From: Anarhynchus alexandrinus
Taxonomy: Eukaryota > Chordata > Aves > Charadriiformes > Charadriidae
Reading direction: 5' to 3'
Assembly: GCA_008711295.1 (NCBI GenBank)
Contig: VUYV01000155.1
Location: 1,794,945 to 1,858,944 of the forward strand
DNA length: 64,000 nt
The position numbers and the translations under genes are program-made. Under the pieces are notes generated by a model. That model searched no databases and was not told where the DNA came from. It saw nothing but the letters and a program-made list of their open reading frames with translations. Within the stretch, counting starts at the first letter, position 1. Each line of letters starts with the position of its first letter. Positions 12,002 to 27,278 of this stretch are shown one piece after another.

Positions 12002-15000
12002 CTGCAGCAAAGAACACAAAGTCAGGTCAGTCAGACATTCACATCGAGGGTGGATTCCAGAAACACCTTTCCTGGAGAGCAATGGTCCCCTGCAACAAAA
12101 CACTGCAGCACGTACTTCTGACATCCTAACGTGATTCAACCCGCTTTAACACATCATTTAAGCCATGAATCTTCAGTAACTGCCTTTCTCCAGTGACTAC
12201 CAGGGAGCCGCGATGACCAGCTCAAAATGAAGATGTCTAACTTCTAGATGGAGATGGCCACAAAACTGAATATATTTTCCTCATCTCCTACAGCCCTAAG
12301 GGTATGCAGCGCCCTTGAAGTCTACTTAAGGGGCAAACCCGGTGAACAGAAACATCACGCTGTCATTGCCTAATATAATTGTTTCACATCTTTATGAAAG
12401 GAATAAATGCAGTCACTACTGTGACTTTTCACACACCTCAAGCCGGTGTCAATAAAATGTGTTTTATTCATCTGAATTCTCCCATCCTTCCTTCTTGAAA
12501 TCATTGCTGAATTTTGACGGGGGATCAACGGTGAGGCTAGCTATTTAAATACATACTTGGAAACAGGCACAGATAGTTTTTATTAGACTGAAAAATAAAA
12601 TGCTGGATCTAGACGTGCATCAGGTGGAGCTCCTCCTTAGTCCGAAAGGGTCAGGGGGCTCTTTCGTCTTATTAAACATAAGGGGGCCCTTCACATTAGA
12701 GACGTTTCATTCTATCCTATCCTGTTTACGTGATAACACTCTGCTCATGAAAGACATGGCCAGACCAACATATTAATATTTAGAAGGACATACTCTTCCA
12801 CATATTTCATAGTTTTAGCTATTCATAAATCATTCAGAAAGTCACCGAAGGAAGCAGTGCATTCCAACAGGCATATTTTACCGCTCTCTGTTGAAATACC
12901 GAGCTATCCAGGAAGCTTAAGTGTCATAACATTTCTATTAGAAAATTAACAGAATGGCGATGATGGCTCAGCTCTACGTCACACGAACATGTGTTTGATA
13001 TAACCCACAATACAGGATATTCCATTTAGTTAGCACAACCAATTGTATAGGTACTGCATTCAACAGTAAAGAGAACATCACAACGCTATTCCTCTGCATG
13101 AAACTAAATGACTGTTTAAATCAGATGAAAGAAAAAAGAAATTGCGTTCCTGGGACTGGATCCCAAAGTGAGATGCTGCTGCTGCCGTTAAGTGAAGATT
13201 TACAGGAGCAGGGTAAATATGGCATGGGCAGTGGCCTCAGAAACTCGGGCAACAGTACCTTAGCATGCTGGAAGGAGGTGAACATATGCATACACTCAGT
13301 ATTGCTTATACTGTAGGAAAAGGCTTACAATCAATCACTTCTTTTAATCTAAAATACACATAACAATTGGAAAGAATTCCTTCTTCTCTCCTGTTGAATC
13401 TTCCATCACCTCCAAACAGAAATTACCAACAAAGGGAAAAATGCTATAAAACCACTGGACTTTCCAGTTTCTTAAACAAAAAAGATAATTCCAAAGCAAA
13501 AGTGCACAATTTAGGTGCAATTTACTTGAACAGCTTGAAAGTCCTTGGGAGGAAATTTCTGTATCAGCTGTGATATCAAATATCCTGAATGCCTAACATC
13601 AAACTGGCTTAATTCAACATATTACTGGTGTTGGCAGAGTACCCAAGAACACACCTCAGCACTGTGCACTTGTCCATAAAGGTGTACACTAGCGAAACTG
13701 GACAGCGTAATTTTAAATAACAGCTACAAAAAGAGAAAATGAGAAGAGAGTTTGAATCACACTTCTCTTCTGCAATAGTTCTATGGGTATGCAATAACCT
13801 CCGCTTCTGGAGGTCATGTGCATGAATTTTTGGTACAAATCTTAGAAACCAGTTTCCCTGAAATCAGTGTCTAAAGACAGCATAGAAAGTACACTGAATT
13901 CACTGCTGAGTGAAGAGAGGAAATTGGAAATTATTTGGGCTCTGCAACTTCAGTGGGTGCAAGATTGAAGCTGTGGTGGAAATAACTCTTAATTCTGGGA
14001 AAGGCATCACAGGCAACAATATGCTCTCTAATTTCATTGTGGGGTTATTAGATAAAAAAGTTCATGTTTGGGGACTACAAAACTGACGAAAAATTAGCTT
14101 TATAAAGTACATTGATCATAAAATAATTACATGAATCAGTCATTAAAAGTTAGCTGCAATCTAGTAAAACAGAGCAAGGAATTTTCCTGGATGTATTGTG
14201 ACCTTTTTACCAAATGAAACAATCAGATGTCCTTGTACCAATCATGGGATTTTAGGGCTGCATCATGAAAGAAAGAAGAAGAGGCTGTAGATGTATACAT
14301 GAAGAAGTCAATAATATCTACTGATGGTGGCATCTAATTGTCTTACAGCTATTCCTGTGTCATAGTCCCCCCCAGATGATTTCAAGATCTGTATATTGTT
14401 TCCTGAAATCAATCTCATTCAACTCAATACTGAGAAAAAGGTATGCCTGAGTTCATGGAGCAAGTATATCTTCCTTTTGGCATACACAAACAAGCATACC
14501 TACAGCATCTGTTTCTGCAGCTATTCAAAAGTAAACTTTTCATCGTAGCCCATATCCCATCTTAGCTCATGGGATACGATATTTGCTTTTCAAAGCGAAT
14601 GGGTGTTCTTGGCTTATCATCAACATTTGCCTTGAAATCAGATAATAAAAATATGCCGATGATGGCAAACCCCAAGATGAATGCAGCAAAAAAGTGTCGC
14701 TTTTCAAAAAATGCTGCTACATGAAGACTACGTTTTTTTTTTCTCATAGGTTAAGCATAGCCCTCTTACTCTAAAACTTCTGGCAATTTATTGCATGCTT
14801 CCCACCAGTTGGTTTGTGCACACAGCCATCACACTGCAGTTCAGTGCATCGAGGACTATTCAGGGTCACACCTAGAGTCTTTTTATTCAGTTCAGTTGTG
14901 GCAGGGTCTATCTTGTATTTTTTCAACTGGCCCACAAGGGAAATATTAAATCTCAGCAGGAAAGCAAGTTTGCATTGAGCTCCATCAGCCTTTTCATGGA

Positions 15001-18000
15001 AACATCTTTAATTTAGCTAAGTGGGACCTATTTTTATCAGCAAAGCATGTTTTTGGCATGCAAAAAGAAACCATAGGTTAATGTGAAGTTCCTAGAACTT
15101 TTAAAATAAATAGTACGACTGGCCTGTAATTTGACTCCTTTCAAAATAATTCATTATAACTAATGCTTAACTGAAAAACAGAATCCAGTAAACTCCCTGG
15201 TTTTCGAATCAAATAGTAAACTTTCTGCAATCGTGATTCTCAGTAACTAATGTTTTTAGCCTGTTGTGCACTCCAAGATGTCCATGGAGTTAATCCTGAG
15301 GAGCTGACAGAAAATCATGCCATATAACATTTCCAGATGGACAGCCCTTGTCCTCATTCCAGGAGATGATGCTAATATTAGAACATTTATGATATATCTT
15401 TGGCCAGGATTTCCCAGCTCAAGTCATACACAGTTGTCCTAAAAGTACTCAGGAATCAATCTGCCAGCGAGAAGAAAATAGTGGAGTATCTGTGCCACTA
15501 CAAATTGTCAAAAGGTTACTTTCTTGGAGTAATTTTAACAGCTAGAGGAATGTTTCTACCAAAGCACACAACCTGAATAGATGGTGCTGTAGGAACCGCA
15601 ACTGACGCCTCCCTATCATCTCTCCCATTTCATAATTCCTCGAGACCCATGTTCCCCTTCGAATAAGGGAGATACTAAACTGGGGAGTGAAAAGACAGAA
15701 AACCTCAAAAAACTCCCAGCTGAATACAGTGTTAAAATGAAGCTATTATCTCCCTGAAAGCCATGAAATTACGCACATGTCACGAGAGTCCAGCCACGAC
15801 TAGAACACAAACCTCTGCAGCGCTGCCCGAACCCAGATGTACCCACCAGCAGTGTACAGTCTAAGTAAAGACAGGCAAAGGGTTGAGGGAATCTGGGCTC
15901 TTCTGCTTCTCAACAGATCACGTACAGGTCCACTGGCTGGGAAATGCTCTATTTGTTTCAGGGCTCAGGCAGATAAGTCCTTACGCTGCAGGAACTGAGA
16001 TATCACCCAGATTCTTCCTGCACTGAACCACTCCCATGAAAGATCCTGTTTTTAACTCCCAGGGATCAGCCCTCCACGGACAGCAGAAGGAATAGGTGAC
16101 TGGATGCGTTTTGCCTTGCTGTGGGTTACATTTACATCACTCAGATTACTCGATCCTTAGTCTCCTCTCTTACTGTCCTCTGGTTTTTAATTCAGCAGCA
16201 CTCAGTGACGGTGAGTGTCACCAGACTGATAACAGGAATCCAACTGAACTGAGTAAAGTAAAAATAGGACTGAGAGGAGAAAGAGAAGCTGACAGAAATA
16301 TGATCCTAGGGAATAAACACACTCTAATTTCTGGAAATGAACCTAACTGGCTTGCAAGGATAAGATACCTTGTTTTAGGGTATTGTTCTCGAGGACGCTT
16401 TTGACAAAGCATGTAGATCCGTGGAGAGCTCTGTTCTATCTACATAAAGGCACGCTTAGGTTAGGCATGGATCTTGGTTGGTAGATTGCACGTCCAGTGT
16501 GCAGTCTGTTCCTCCAGAGATGTCAGGATGCGCTGTGAAACCAGGGCGAGTTATTTGCCAAGCTAACGAAAATACAGGCACGTCCACTTGTGACAAGGAG
16601 AGAAGTAAAGGAAATTTGTTTTGACCCTCTAAAGGATGCTAATAACTCGCTACAGCCTTCTGTTTCAGCCAAAGCTATTAAACACTATCAACTCCTGTTC
16701 CATGCCTACAATACACTTCCTGACTTCAGCTATTCTTTGTTTCCTACTATTCAGTTTGGTAAAGCCAGTTTTTACATTGCTTGAAGCTTTTGTCTGGTTC
16801 TGCTATGAGAATTACCGCAGCTTCTTTTGCTCTGCATATGTTTATTAAACTTGTATCAGGAAATTAAGGAACCTGCTTTGATTCTAAAAGAGATCTATTT
16901 ACAAGAAAGGGAAACGGTATGGGCAATTTGTCTTCTTTTTTTCTAAGTCTGCTTAAAGAAAAAAACCTGTTATTTTAAAAAAGTGTGAAGTAACTTGTTT
17001 TTTCTAAAAAACCCAGCTGATTCAAGAATATAAACTTTATATATTAAAGTAGTTGACCTGTTGACCATGCACTTTAGTCCCTACATATGAAAACCTGGCA
17101 GGCTGGAAAACTGTGTTAAATGCCAAGCTCAAATGGCCTACTTCCCAGTTGAGCTTCTTCTCAAAAGTTTGTTCTTCGAGGTATGTATTATCCACGAGAT
17201 AGAAAAATGTACTGCGCTGGGTCTATCAGGAAAAATTATTAAGGCCATCAGCATTTTATGGGAGCTTTGACCTAATCTACACTTCTGTGACTGTAACAAT
17301 AATTATTGAAATCTTCGTGTGTGGCAGCTGTGTGCTGCTACCGTGCTCACAGTATGGAGTTTGCATAGACAGGCACCACCCCTACTCCACTGAGGAGGAA
17401 CCCAAACAAGCGCTGAGGATGCCTGCGTTTTTGAGTGGCGTCGATACATTTTGGAGTCAGTGAAGAGATGCTCAGATCCTTACTGGATCTCTCCTGATTG
17501 ATCACTAATATCCTTAACCAAGCAAACCACTTAAATACGCACACAACTTGAAAAATGTGAACTGTCCCACTGACGTCAATATGTTTACACGCTCTGCCAG
17601 ACCAGAGTCAAGTCTGAATATATATTTATACAAGAAGGAGTCACAAGCTAGTTTTCTTTACATTTTTAGCTCAGAGTATGGGAACTATCTTCACTCCTTA
17701 CCTTGTGCTGTTTTTAAACAGTTTTTTTCCCTGAAACTAAAACTGTAAGTAGAATACTGTTTCACCAGATTCTATTGTGTCCCTATAAGACTTGGAACAG
17801 ACATATAGAAAAAGGCAGATATATGATCTTTTTTTCTGTTGTGTGTTAAATGCAATTAGTAAAATTTCTGAATGCATTCAGTGTCCTTTAAAGAAACATT
17901 CATCAGAAGAAAATGTGTAAAAGATCACGAGTCACATCTGGGAGGTGATGTTCAGGAAAGGTGCAGCACTACAAGCTTTGGAGAAGGCTGTGGTGTATGT

Positions 18001-20269
18001 TACTAAAAATTAGAAAATGCATGAGCATATGAGATCATTAATTTTTGTACTTCCACATACTATTTGAAACGTAAAAATTGACAGTTACAGTTCTTGGAAA
18101 ACAAAGGCACCCCAGCAGAAGCGAAAAAAACCCTAAGCAATACGCTCACAACCATTCTGTTAAATCACTTATGTCAGCTAAACACCTAAATGTTTCCTTA
18201 ACCCTTTGAAATACCATGTTTCCACATCTGCTGGTGCTTGTCTTCCTGGCCACTACCACAGTTTATCAGAAAATGACAAAAAAGTGTATCAGGTTGTTTC
18301 TACTGAATCCAAGGGAAAGAGCATGGGAGGTGTTGGGACTCACAGGGGTAGAGCTGCCCTTCTCCCTTCCCTCACCACCCAGGCACCAGAAGACTCCACT
18401 ATTTTGAAGGTGTAGGGTATAGCACATGGTCAGCACTTCATGGCTGCAAGGCAACATGAAAAGAGGAACAGGAGGAGGTGGGGCTGTCAGCATTGCAAAG
18501 GGGTCCAGCGCTCTCCCTAAGGGTGCACAGCTTCGCCATGGTTGCACGGGGTTACAGGAACTTGAACAGTGTCTTTCACTTGTTTCTACTCTGAAAAGTC
18601 ATTCACCCTTTTTAAGAGTTTACCTGCAGTTATGTAGAGAAGCTGCTGCTTTGTTTCTGAAAACATACAGCTTCGTGATGCCTAGATGTTCTGCTTCCTT
18701 GCTAATCATTGTTTCCAACAGCAAACATCAGGTGCTGTCAGGTGCGTTACAAAGCCAAAACTCATTCTGTTGCAGCATATTTATATAAGCCTCAGGCTAT
18801 AGCATGGGTGACTGCAAAACATGAACATCCAGCAGTGTTCAGAAACAGGGTAAATTCCATCACAAGACAAGAAATCACCTTGACTCTTGGAATGGTGGCA
18901 AGCATCTAACAAGGGAACCCCAAGAGCCCCTCCAGGCTGGGGTGCAGCAAGATTAGGCTCTGCCTGCCAACCTTCAATTCTGTCTGCTGTTCCGGGGACT
19001 GGCCAGATCGGTGGGCACAACACTCATTCCTCTGCACAAACCCAGAGATGCCATGAATGCAGATGGCTAGGATCACTTTTTTTTTGTGTAAAGCTGGTTA
19101 AATGCAGAAAAATGACAAACAAGTAATTCCTAGGCAAAAGAAACCCTACACAAGCAAGCAGAAGTGTTCCACCCCAGTTACAGGTTCAAACTGACCAATG
19201 AATTTGCCTTGCATTCCCTCTCACCCTACGTCTGCTCCCCATAATATGGCACAAAAAGAGTGTTCTGCTGGTAGATCTCTTAACGGAAATAGTGAATCTT
19301 TCCTGAGTGCTATAGAACATGCCAGAAAAGCAAACAATGCTTTAACAAACAAGGATATTCGTGCTGGAAAGCAGATTTGAAGGACTACACTCTTCTAGCC
19401 AGAGAAGAAAACCAGTCCGGTCAGGAGTGACCCCTCCTGCGCACATAACAAATATTCAAATGGATTGTGAACAATTTTAAACAATGCCATGACTCGGAAA
19501 AAAAGGTCGTGATTGCAGCTCACTGTTTCCCAAAGTGGAAACCAATGAAAATAGCCCCAAAATAATTTGCTACTAATTACTGAGAGAACAACCTCCTGCT
19601 CCCTGCCCATGCTGAATTAGTGATTACACACCAGAAAAGCCCTGGTGATGGGCTTTGTTTTATCAGATGGGCAGGCTCATCGAAAGCTGCGGAAGCGCTC
19701 GTGAGAAAAACGCGACTGATGCCAATGGGTCGGCGCTGTAGCAACCAGCCCCTCTCCAGAGATCTCTTCCCGAAGCACTTGTCTGTCCTGTCTCGATATA
19801 GACCAGCAGGAGGAAAGAGTGTGCAGCTTCAAGGAGCCATCTGCAGCCCTCTGAAACGCAGCGAAACTTCCTGTGCAGGTGGGGATGTCATGTCAGCCAG
19901 TTCCTTGGAAAATACGTCGGTGGTGTCAGAGTAAGCGGGCAGAAAATAAAGTGGCTGTTTTCCTCCCTGGAAACCGGGCTGCCGGGAGGTTATTGCAGTT
20001 TTCCCAAAGAGAAACTCTTAAGCAGCTTTCTTCATTTTAGGATTTGTTTCATGTTCCACAGTTCCTTGTTTGATACAGCTGTTTTAGCAAAGAGCTCTGA
20101 TACGTCTGTGTGTACGTACATTCACATATGTCTGCCCATTTGTACGTTTAAAGAGGTATATTCATCAACGTGAACACCGGGAAGAAGTTTTGACTACACT
20201 AAAGAATTCTGGAGGCTGGAGTTAACGAGACTCCAGAAACAGTAAAGATAGTCTGTAAACAGAGTCTAT

Positions 20270-20340
20270 ATTATATCTTCATATTATAATCTATTTTATA
20301 CATACAATTATAATATATTTATATTATATTATTATGTTGC
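20270..20340. repeat. AT-rich low-complexity stretch
   Basis: Almost pure A/T with repeated ATAT and TTATA words, within CAV1 intron 2. No tandem unit is long enough to name. Confidence 0.7.
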
Positions 20341-22837
20341 CCTCAATGCAGGTTTACAGACTTGCTATTAAGGTAATAAACTGCTATTAAGTATAACTTT
20401 TTAGAACTTGCTCCAGCTTCATCCCTCCTAAATGTAGGGAAATGGAAATATAGTGACCTTAGACGCTTTGGCAGTGCGTGGAGAGAGACAGGCACCTTTG
20501 CAGGGTCCTTTATATCTGGAAACCACTTTCTTCTCTTTATCATTTGAAGGGATTCAAAGGAGAGGAGACTCTTAACTAGGTATACTACCCACAAACACAT
20601 CCCTGTTAACTGCTGCAATTCTTTTTAGCAAATCTGTATAACTTGTTCTTACCTTTTTCCTCATTTCTACCTGAATATGCTTATTACTGACAGTGAGTGT
20701 GTCGTGATGCCTCTTCTTTTCTTTAAAAAAAATTTGGCTCTGCATTTCTCCTGTTAGAAGGTTGTCTTTCTTATGGAAGATATGTTACTGATGCTTAAAT
20801 ATGAGGTAAATGCTTCTTTAGTATTTCATAAAAATCAAGATACCATTAGTCTACAGTTCTGGTCTTATCACAAACTGCACTAGAACAGAGATATATGAAC
20901 CTGGACTTCGTAAAACAACAGGAGACGGCTGAGGTCTAGAAGAGACATTAACTTGATCTTGAGGAAAAACTGATTTTTTTTTGTGGCATTTGTTTGAATT
21001 CCGAGAAGGGATTTCAAAGTTGACAGAGGAAGTGTTGCAATCTGTCTATGAGACTCCCTTAGGCTTTTTTGGAACTCCGAGTATAAATTCAGCACAGCAG
21101 GAGTCTGGACAGGGAATGTGATGCTTTCACCTTCAGCTGTGAGAGTATCTTCTCACTTCTTATCTACGAAGCTGAATTTATCAGTTCCCATTTATTTGAA
21201 GATAAAGTACATGGGCCAGATAAATAGAAGACTATGGACAAACCCCATCCTTATACAGCCCCGCTAACATCTATAGCACAGCTCCCTGACTATCTTGAAT
21301 AAAATTGGGTGCAAGTTTTATCAATTAATGTGCTCGTTAAAGTGGGGATAGTGGTACTGAAACCATTTGTCCTTTTGAATGCTAATCTGATGACATAATT
21401 TCTGACAAGAATGATATTGCATAAAGTTCAAAGTTTGTTTTGAAACTATCAAAAGACATTTTCGTAAGAAATCTGCCAGAAAAATATAAAGCGACTAACA
21501 GAGTTAAACCTGCCTCCCCAATAAATCAAATGAAATTAAATGACATAACTTCTCTTTCATCTTCAAAATAACAAACCCTTTTTAGTCCAAAGTGGTTTTT
21601 ATTACTGTCGCTTGTCTGGAAAGAGAAAGAGAGATGGTAGTTTTGGATCAAAAAGCTCAAAAAAATCAATTGCCGATGGAGATTTCATCCTGCTGTCTGT
21701 TCATTGCAAGGGTATTTGAGCTGTGGAAAATACAAACTTATCTTAGTTGGGAATTATATCTCTCTACAGTTTTCCAGAGATCACAAGTTTTATGGAATCA
21801 TCCAAGTTAATTTGTATTTTCTTCTTTCTGTTGCCTAAAATACAACAAAGATCAAATTCTCACTGGGGACCTCATGGGCAGACCACTCTATTATACACAT
21901 TTTCCCTCTTCCCTCTGGAGAGTTTTGGGTTTTGATATTTTTTGTTTGTTTTAGACATCCTTAGTCTCTGCAACAGAAGGTGGTATTTCCATAGGTGTAG
22001 TGGGCTAAAAGCCCTAAAATGAATTCAAATTGGTCTTAAAATTTTCTAACATATGATTTGAATTCTGTTGAATTTATCAGACACGGAAAGTATTTGACTC
22101 CTCTGAATCTTAGACGGTGTCCAATAAATTCTAACAAAAGGAACATCCATGCTGAATCGTTGGCTCTGTCCCCATGGCCATCCAATGCACATTTTCCTAT
22201 GGAGTTATGAGTCATGCTCATCGTGCTAAGCAAGAAGGCAGTGCATAAGGCTTTAATAATACTATGAACTTAAATGCAAACACATTTTTTTGAGAAAGAA
22301 GCTTTCATTAGGACAAATGCCACTATTATCTGTAATCTTATGGACATTCAGAAATTCCATGTCTGGGAACTCCTAATTAATGTGCAGGAAAACTGTTTTT
22401 CAGAACTCTAAGACCTCACTCAGTCCTCATGTAAACTGGCGTTCATAATAACTCCAGTTTTTAATCTCTCACTCCTAGACCACCCTTGGAAGAAATATTT
22501 GAAACAGAATTGTATCATGTGGACAGCCAAAGTCAAACATTGGAATATTCTTGCATTTTAAATCTAAGCCCCACAGCTGGACATTAATAAGACACAAGGT
22601 TTCAGAACCATTTCATTTAAATGCAGATGTGTAAAAGTAAGGTGCCGTCTCTAACCTATGTGTATCGTCAATGGAGAGAAATATGCATTTTCAACAGCAC
22701 TGCTTGTCCCGTCCTGTGGTTAGGCCTAAACTCTGTGATGTGAATCTGTCTCCAGAGGCATCTAACTTCTGTCACTGCCAACAGCAAGAGCCCCGATGAC
22801 AAGCTTGGATTAGAACATCCACGTGCACATATTCATA

Positions 22838-22945
22838 GTTATGTATTTATAAATATATATATTTTTATATTTATCTATTTATATTGATGTATTGAAACTT
22901 AGGTATTTATATTGCTGTATTTAAATGTATATATCTATTTTCATG
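22838..22945. repeat. AT-rich low-complexity stretch with TATTTATA words
   Basis: A run rich in tatttata and atatat words inside CAV1 intron 2, resembling a decayed simple repeat. No coding or structural signal is evident. Confidence 0.7.
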
Positions 22946-25900
22946 GGACTTAACAATATCTGAAAACAAAGAAAGGGGATCTGCATTAAATGTAACTTAA
23001 TTCCTTATTTCAGAAAAAGCACCTGGCTGAGCTCCGCTTTTCTCTCGTTTTACCACGTTGAAGAGCAGAAACTCTGTTCCTTCCAGGTTGACGCCTGCTG
23101 TCACATCAGGGTGACAGCCCTCAACACCTCAGCCCTCCCGGCCAAAAAGAGCAGGGGACACCGCCTGCTTTCCTTCCAGGAGGTTCTCAGGTGTGGAGAC
23201 GGATGGCAGTGCTCTGCCTATCTTCTCTCTGTGCATCTGACACTGTGCTCAGTGCAACAGGGAGGGACCGTAACTGTGAAGGATTAAGCAAAATGGCAAA
23301 CTGCTTTTTAAAAAACCTCTCTTTTTATTAGACAGTGGCAAAAACTGTAAATGGCTTTAAAATGGCTGAGTAATACTTTCCTCCCTAATGCCTACATAAG
23401 GCTGTTATGGTATTTGTCAACAACTGACTAAAAATTCCAGACTTTTCCTTGCAGTAAGCTGAATTGCCCTTAACTGCATTAGCTTTAAGCGGAAGGCACG
23501 AAGACGTAACTGTTTAAAACTTGGTACAAAAGCTCTGCATCCTTACATCTGTAGCCAAGGCCCGGATTTTTTTTTCCAGAGAGAAAAGGACTCTTACGCA
23601 ACAAACAGTAGATAGACACCACTTGTTTGAAACAAAATAATAATTATGTTCTGGATGGCAGAGCAGGCACAGGCCTTTCTTCCTGGCACACCACCATAGG
23701 AAAAAACCTATAATCTGGCTGCAGATGTGACTGCATGTTTGGTCCTCACTAGTCCCGAAGGAGTGGACTTTGCAGGGTTGGCTGCGAGGTCCACCCCCAT
23801 CCTGAGCAAGGAGCAAGCAAGTACTGAGAAGCACAAGCTGCGGGAACACTGTTTCCCTCCTCTGCTTCTTCCAAATTCAGTAAACTTTGAGCAGGCCTGA
23901 CCACAGATACTTTGAGAAACTCTGAACTCCAATGAGTTGGAAGGCTGTAATTTAGCCATACTCTGGAAAACACAAATACTGTGTTGGGAAACAGGAAGGG
24001 TGAAGGGTAAACATCAGGCACCTTCTTGTGAATCCTCCATCATCAGGGAATGAATGAGAGGAAAAAAAACCTGATCAGCTTTCTATCCTGTTTGTTGCGT
24101 CCCATCACACACAAACAAAAATACAAGTCAAAGAGTAGAATTGTCCAGTGAAGGACATATGAAATAGATACAGCTGTGTGGCAAAACAGCTGTACAATCA
24201 CCAGACTGACTCCCGGAGAGCTCCCGGGTGCACAGAGGCTGTTTCTCCCTCGCTAGATTCCCTCCTTGCCTCCTGCATGACGAGCCAACTTCAGAAGCCA
24301 ATGCCTCAAGGCATGGGACCACCGTGGCACGCTCTGCCCCTGCCAAGGTGACGCATGAGGGCAGTCGTGTCAGGAACAAACTCCTTCCTTTCCACTCCCT
24401 GCTGAAGGAATTGGAACAGGAAGGAAATTCGGGTGATTTTACTAGATCGTGCTTCCTCCAGCACAGAGCTGCCAACTCTGTTGTCCGTGCACCTCAGGTT
24501 CGGTAAGGCCTCATTTCCATCCCTCTCTGGACAGAAATCCAGTCATTCGCCCCACTTTCCTGGAAGCCTCCCAGCATTTAGCTTCCACTGGGTAGCTAAT
24601 TTGAAGATAAACCGTAAGCGAAGTTGAGGTCACCAATAACTTTGGTATAAAGCTGCTCCACGCGTCTAGTTTTTATAAAAAGGATTTCGACCGGGTGTCT
24701 CCCCTATTGCTGCCTGCACCACGTATCTGCTGCAGAGGAAGCTGTGCAGATGCTGTGCGCTGCACATCAAGGGAGCACGTCTCCTGCTTCTCACAAGCAA
24801 GGGTTATTTTTAAAATGTGCTATGGGAAGTATTTGAATGCAGGCAACACTGAGGCCTTTTAGAGAGCTGCTTACAGAGCAGATTCCTCGTTCTCTGTCTA
24901 ATCATTTCTGTTTCATGGCTGACTGATTTGTCCCCAGTTTCCATGCTATTGTGCCTCATAGTCAAGAAACGCATTAAAAGCTGCGTAAAAAGCAGAAGGT
25001 TCTGAATCTAGAAAAATGCTCTAAACAAAATGGAGCTAAGCCTGAACCATACTTCTGGCTTTACAACACTCATGAACTTCTTTTTCTCTGACTTTCAATA
25101 CCTGACTGAGACTGGAGACTCCTGTTATACAAGTGTATTTTTTACACTCTGCCTGGATGATTTACAGCTGAAGTAAGAAAGGCAGATGCATGACAGAAGG
25201 GAACCACAGACTGATGGCTAAGGCAGGAACTGAATCTGCGTATCTTCACCCCAGCCCAAGCCTGTCCCCTGGGTCGGAACTTTATTGCTACGTCTAATAG
25301 GCTGAACCTGAAAGCAGCATCCAAATAAAATCAAATCGTGGCAAAATTCCTCTTCTACTTGTCAGGTTGGACCTATCCATGAAATATTTATAAAAAACAA
25401 AGTAATTCTTATTTATCCTTGTAACAAGACCAAAAAATATTGCTTTACAATGCCCACATTTTTTACAAATGCTGCTGGTTTCATGATGCAAAATGGATCC
25501 TGTCTGGTTAACATCAAATTCATTTTGATACATTGCTGTGTCTTAATGTGAGTACGTGCACTACCAGGAGCTCACTTGCTGACACAGAGGCAGTACTGGT
25601 ATTCTGGCTGTTTGCTGGTTTTCAATGAATGTGTTGGTCCACAATTACTTCAAAAAGACAAACTGAAAAGCTTGGGTTTTCCATCCCTATAATTCTTATT
25701 TTTCAACTTTCTTTTAGATGATTGGACATAACAAACTTTCTTAATCATTCCCCCTGTGGGAGGCAGAGAAGGCAGGATGGGCTTTGTGCGCTTCAGTTTC
25801 TTTCAAGTCCGTTAGGCGTTTTTTCCGTCAGTGGTCTCCCTCTTTTCCCAGCAGGATCTTTCTTTCCCTAGTTAAGTTTGTGGACACCCGGATTCCAGCT

Positions 25901-27278
25901 TGCTTGGGGGCTATGACTCATCCTCAGAAGGTTTGGTTGCTTTGGGGACTTCTTCTGTTGATGTACGCAATAAGCCATGATGCAGCCTCATTCTTCAGCT
26001 CTTGCATTCCCTGTCTACCCAGCTGCTCCTCCGTGGGTAGAAGAAAAAAGAATTGCTCTCTTTCTTTTTAAAATCAACCATTTTAATGGAAGTTTTGTAC
26101 CATCAGGTACACGGACCTTTTTTTTGAAACAAATAAAAACTTTATGCCTTTTCTTTCCAGATTGCAAAGCTGACAATGGCTCCTTAAAGATATAGCCTGC
26201 TCTGAGGGATAATTCTTAGTGTTGATCCAGCACGATGGCTGGTCGTATTCATCACCTTCAAATTGTGTTGAAGTCAGTGGAATTTGAGGTTACTCGGGAT
26301 CTTGCCATATTGCCTGCACATAGCATGAATCATTTTACTGACATACATTCAGGAACCAGAGTCCAACCTTTTGATTCTCTGGAAACAATGTGATATTTCT
26401 CTTTTTCAATAACCAGTCTTTCTGACCAACAAACGTGGTGAACTTCACACACTCTGACTCTGCTGGACACTAAATAAGCCAGTTAGTGGCTTAGTCACCC
26501 ACTACAGCTGGGCAACTCCTGTTTTTCCTAGGTTCTGACAAGCCCAGATGACAGCATCCTCAATTCTCACATGCATAGTGTAAGATTCATCTCCTAAGAA
26601 TAAGATGATCTCTATGATTTTTCTAACCAAAGTGACTTCAAGCCAAAATCTCCATCGACCCTGATTTGTCAATACAGTTAAACTCTGAATTAAAAACCCG
26701 AACAAAAAAAAAAAAATATCCAGACAAGGGCACAGTTAGATTTTGCTTCGCTTGTTTCCTTTCATCATTTCTTGAGGGAAGGAAAAACACCAAGGGAAAC
26801 AAACCAAACCAAACCGAGGAAACCAATCCAAACGACCACCAGGACCTCTGATTTTGCACCCACTTGGCTCAGGGAGGGTGACCTGTCCCGCAGGCCGTGC
26901 CCAGCAGCCCAGTAAGCTCAGCCTGCACTGGTTCGGTGCCACCTCCCTGCCCTGCCTCTATACATGCCCCAGGGAAAGAAAATCCCTCAGCCGGTGTCAC
27001 ATACGGTCAGGCAACTTCTTTTCCCCCGCTCCCAAGCGGGACATCCCGGCTGCAGGGGCTGACCCGACCGGCAGACAGCTGCAGGAGCCCGACGCCGGGG
27101 AGGCCCTTTCCCCTCCCCGGTGGGAGGCAGCCCGGCAGTGCCCCGGCCCGCTGCAGCCCCGACGGGGAGCGCACGGTCAGCCCCGCCGCCGGCCCCAGCC
27201 CCGCCGCGCTGGGGGGGGCTCCAGCGGGATGCCCCGGCCCGCCGCCCGCCTCTCTCCTGCACCCTCTCCCTTTTCTTT

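Larger units (their letters stand above)
12002..27278 (-). other. CAV1: CAV1 intron 2 (visible part)
   Basis: The intron ends at the AG next to exon 3 and runs at least 15.3 kb back to the N gap, where the upstream exon is presumed to lie. A large intron 2 is characteristic of CAV1. No internal coding exon is convincing. It contains AT-rich stretches (20270-20335, 22840-22945), an A-run at about 26705-26717 and an AAACC-like simple repeat near 26800-26815. From about 26,860 composition turns strongly GC-rich as it enters the CAV1 CpG island. A 61-codon minus-strand frame at 14562-14747 with a signal-anchor look is discussed in the findings. Confidence 0.75.
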
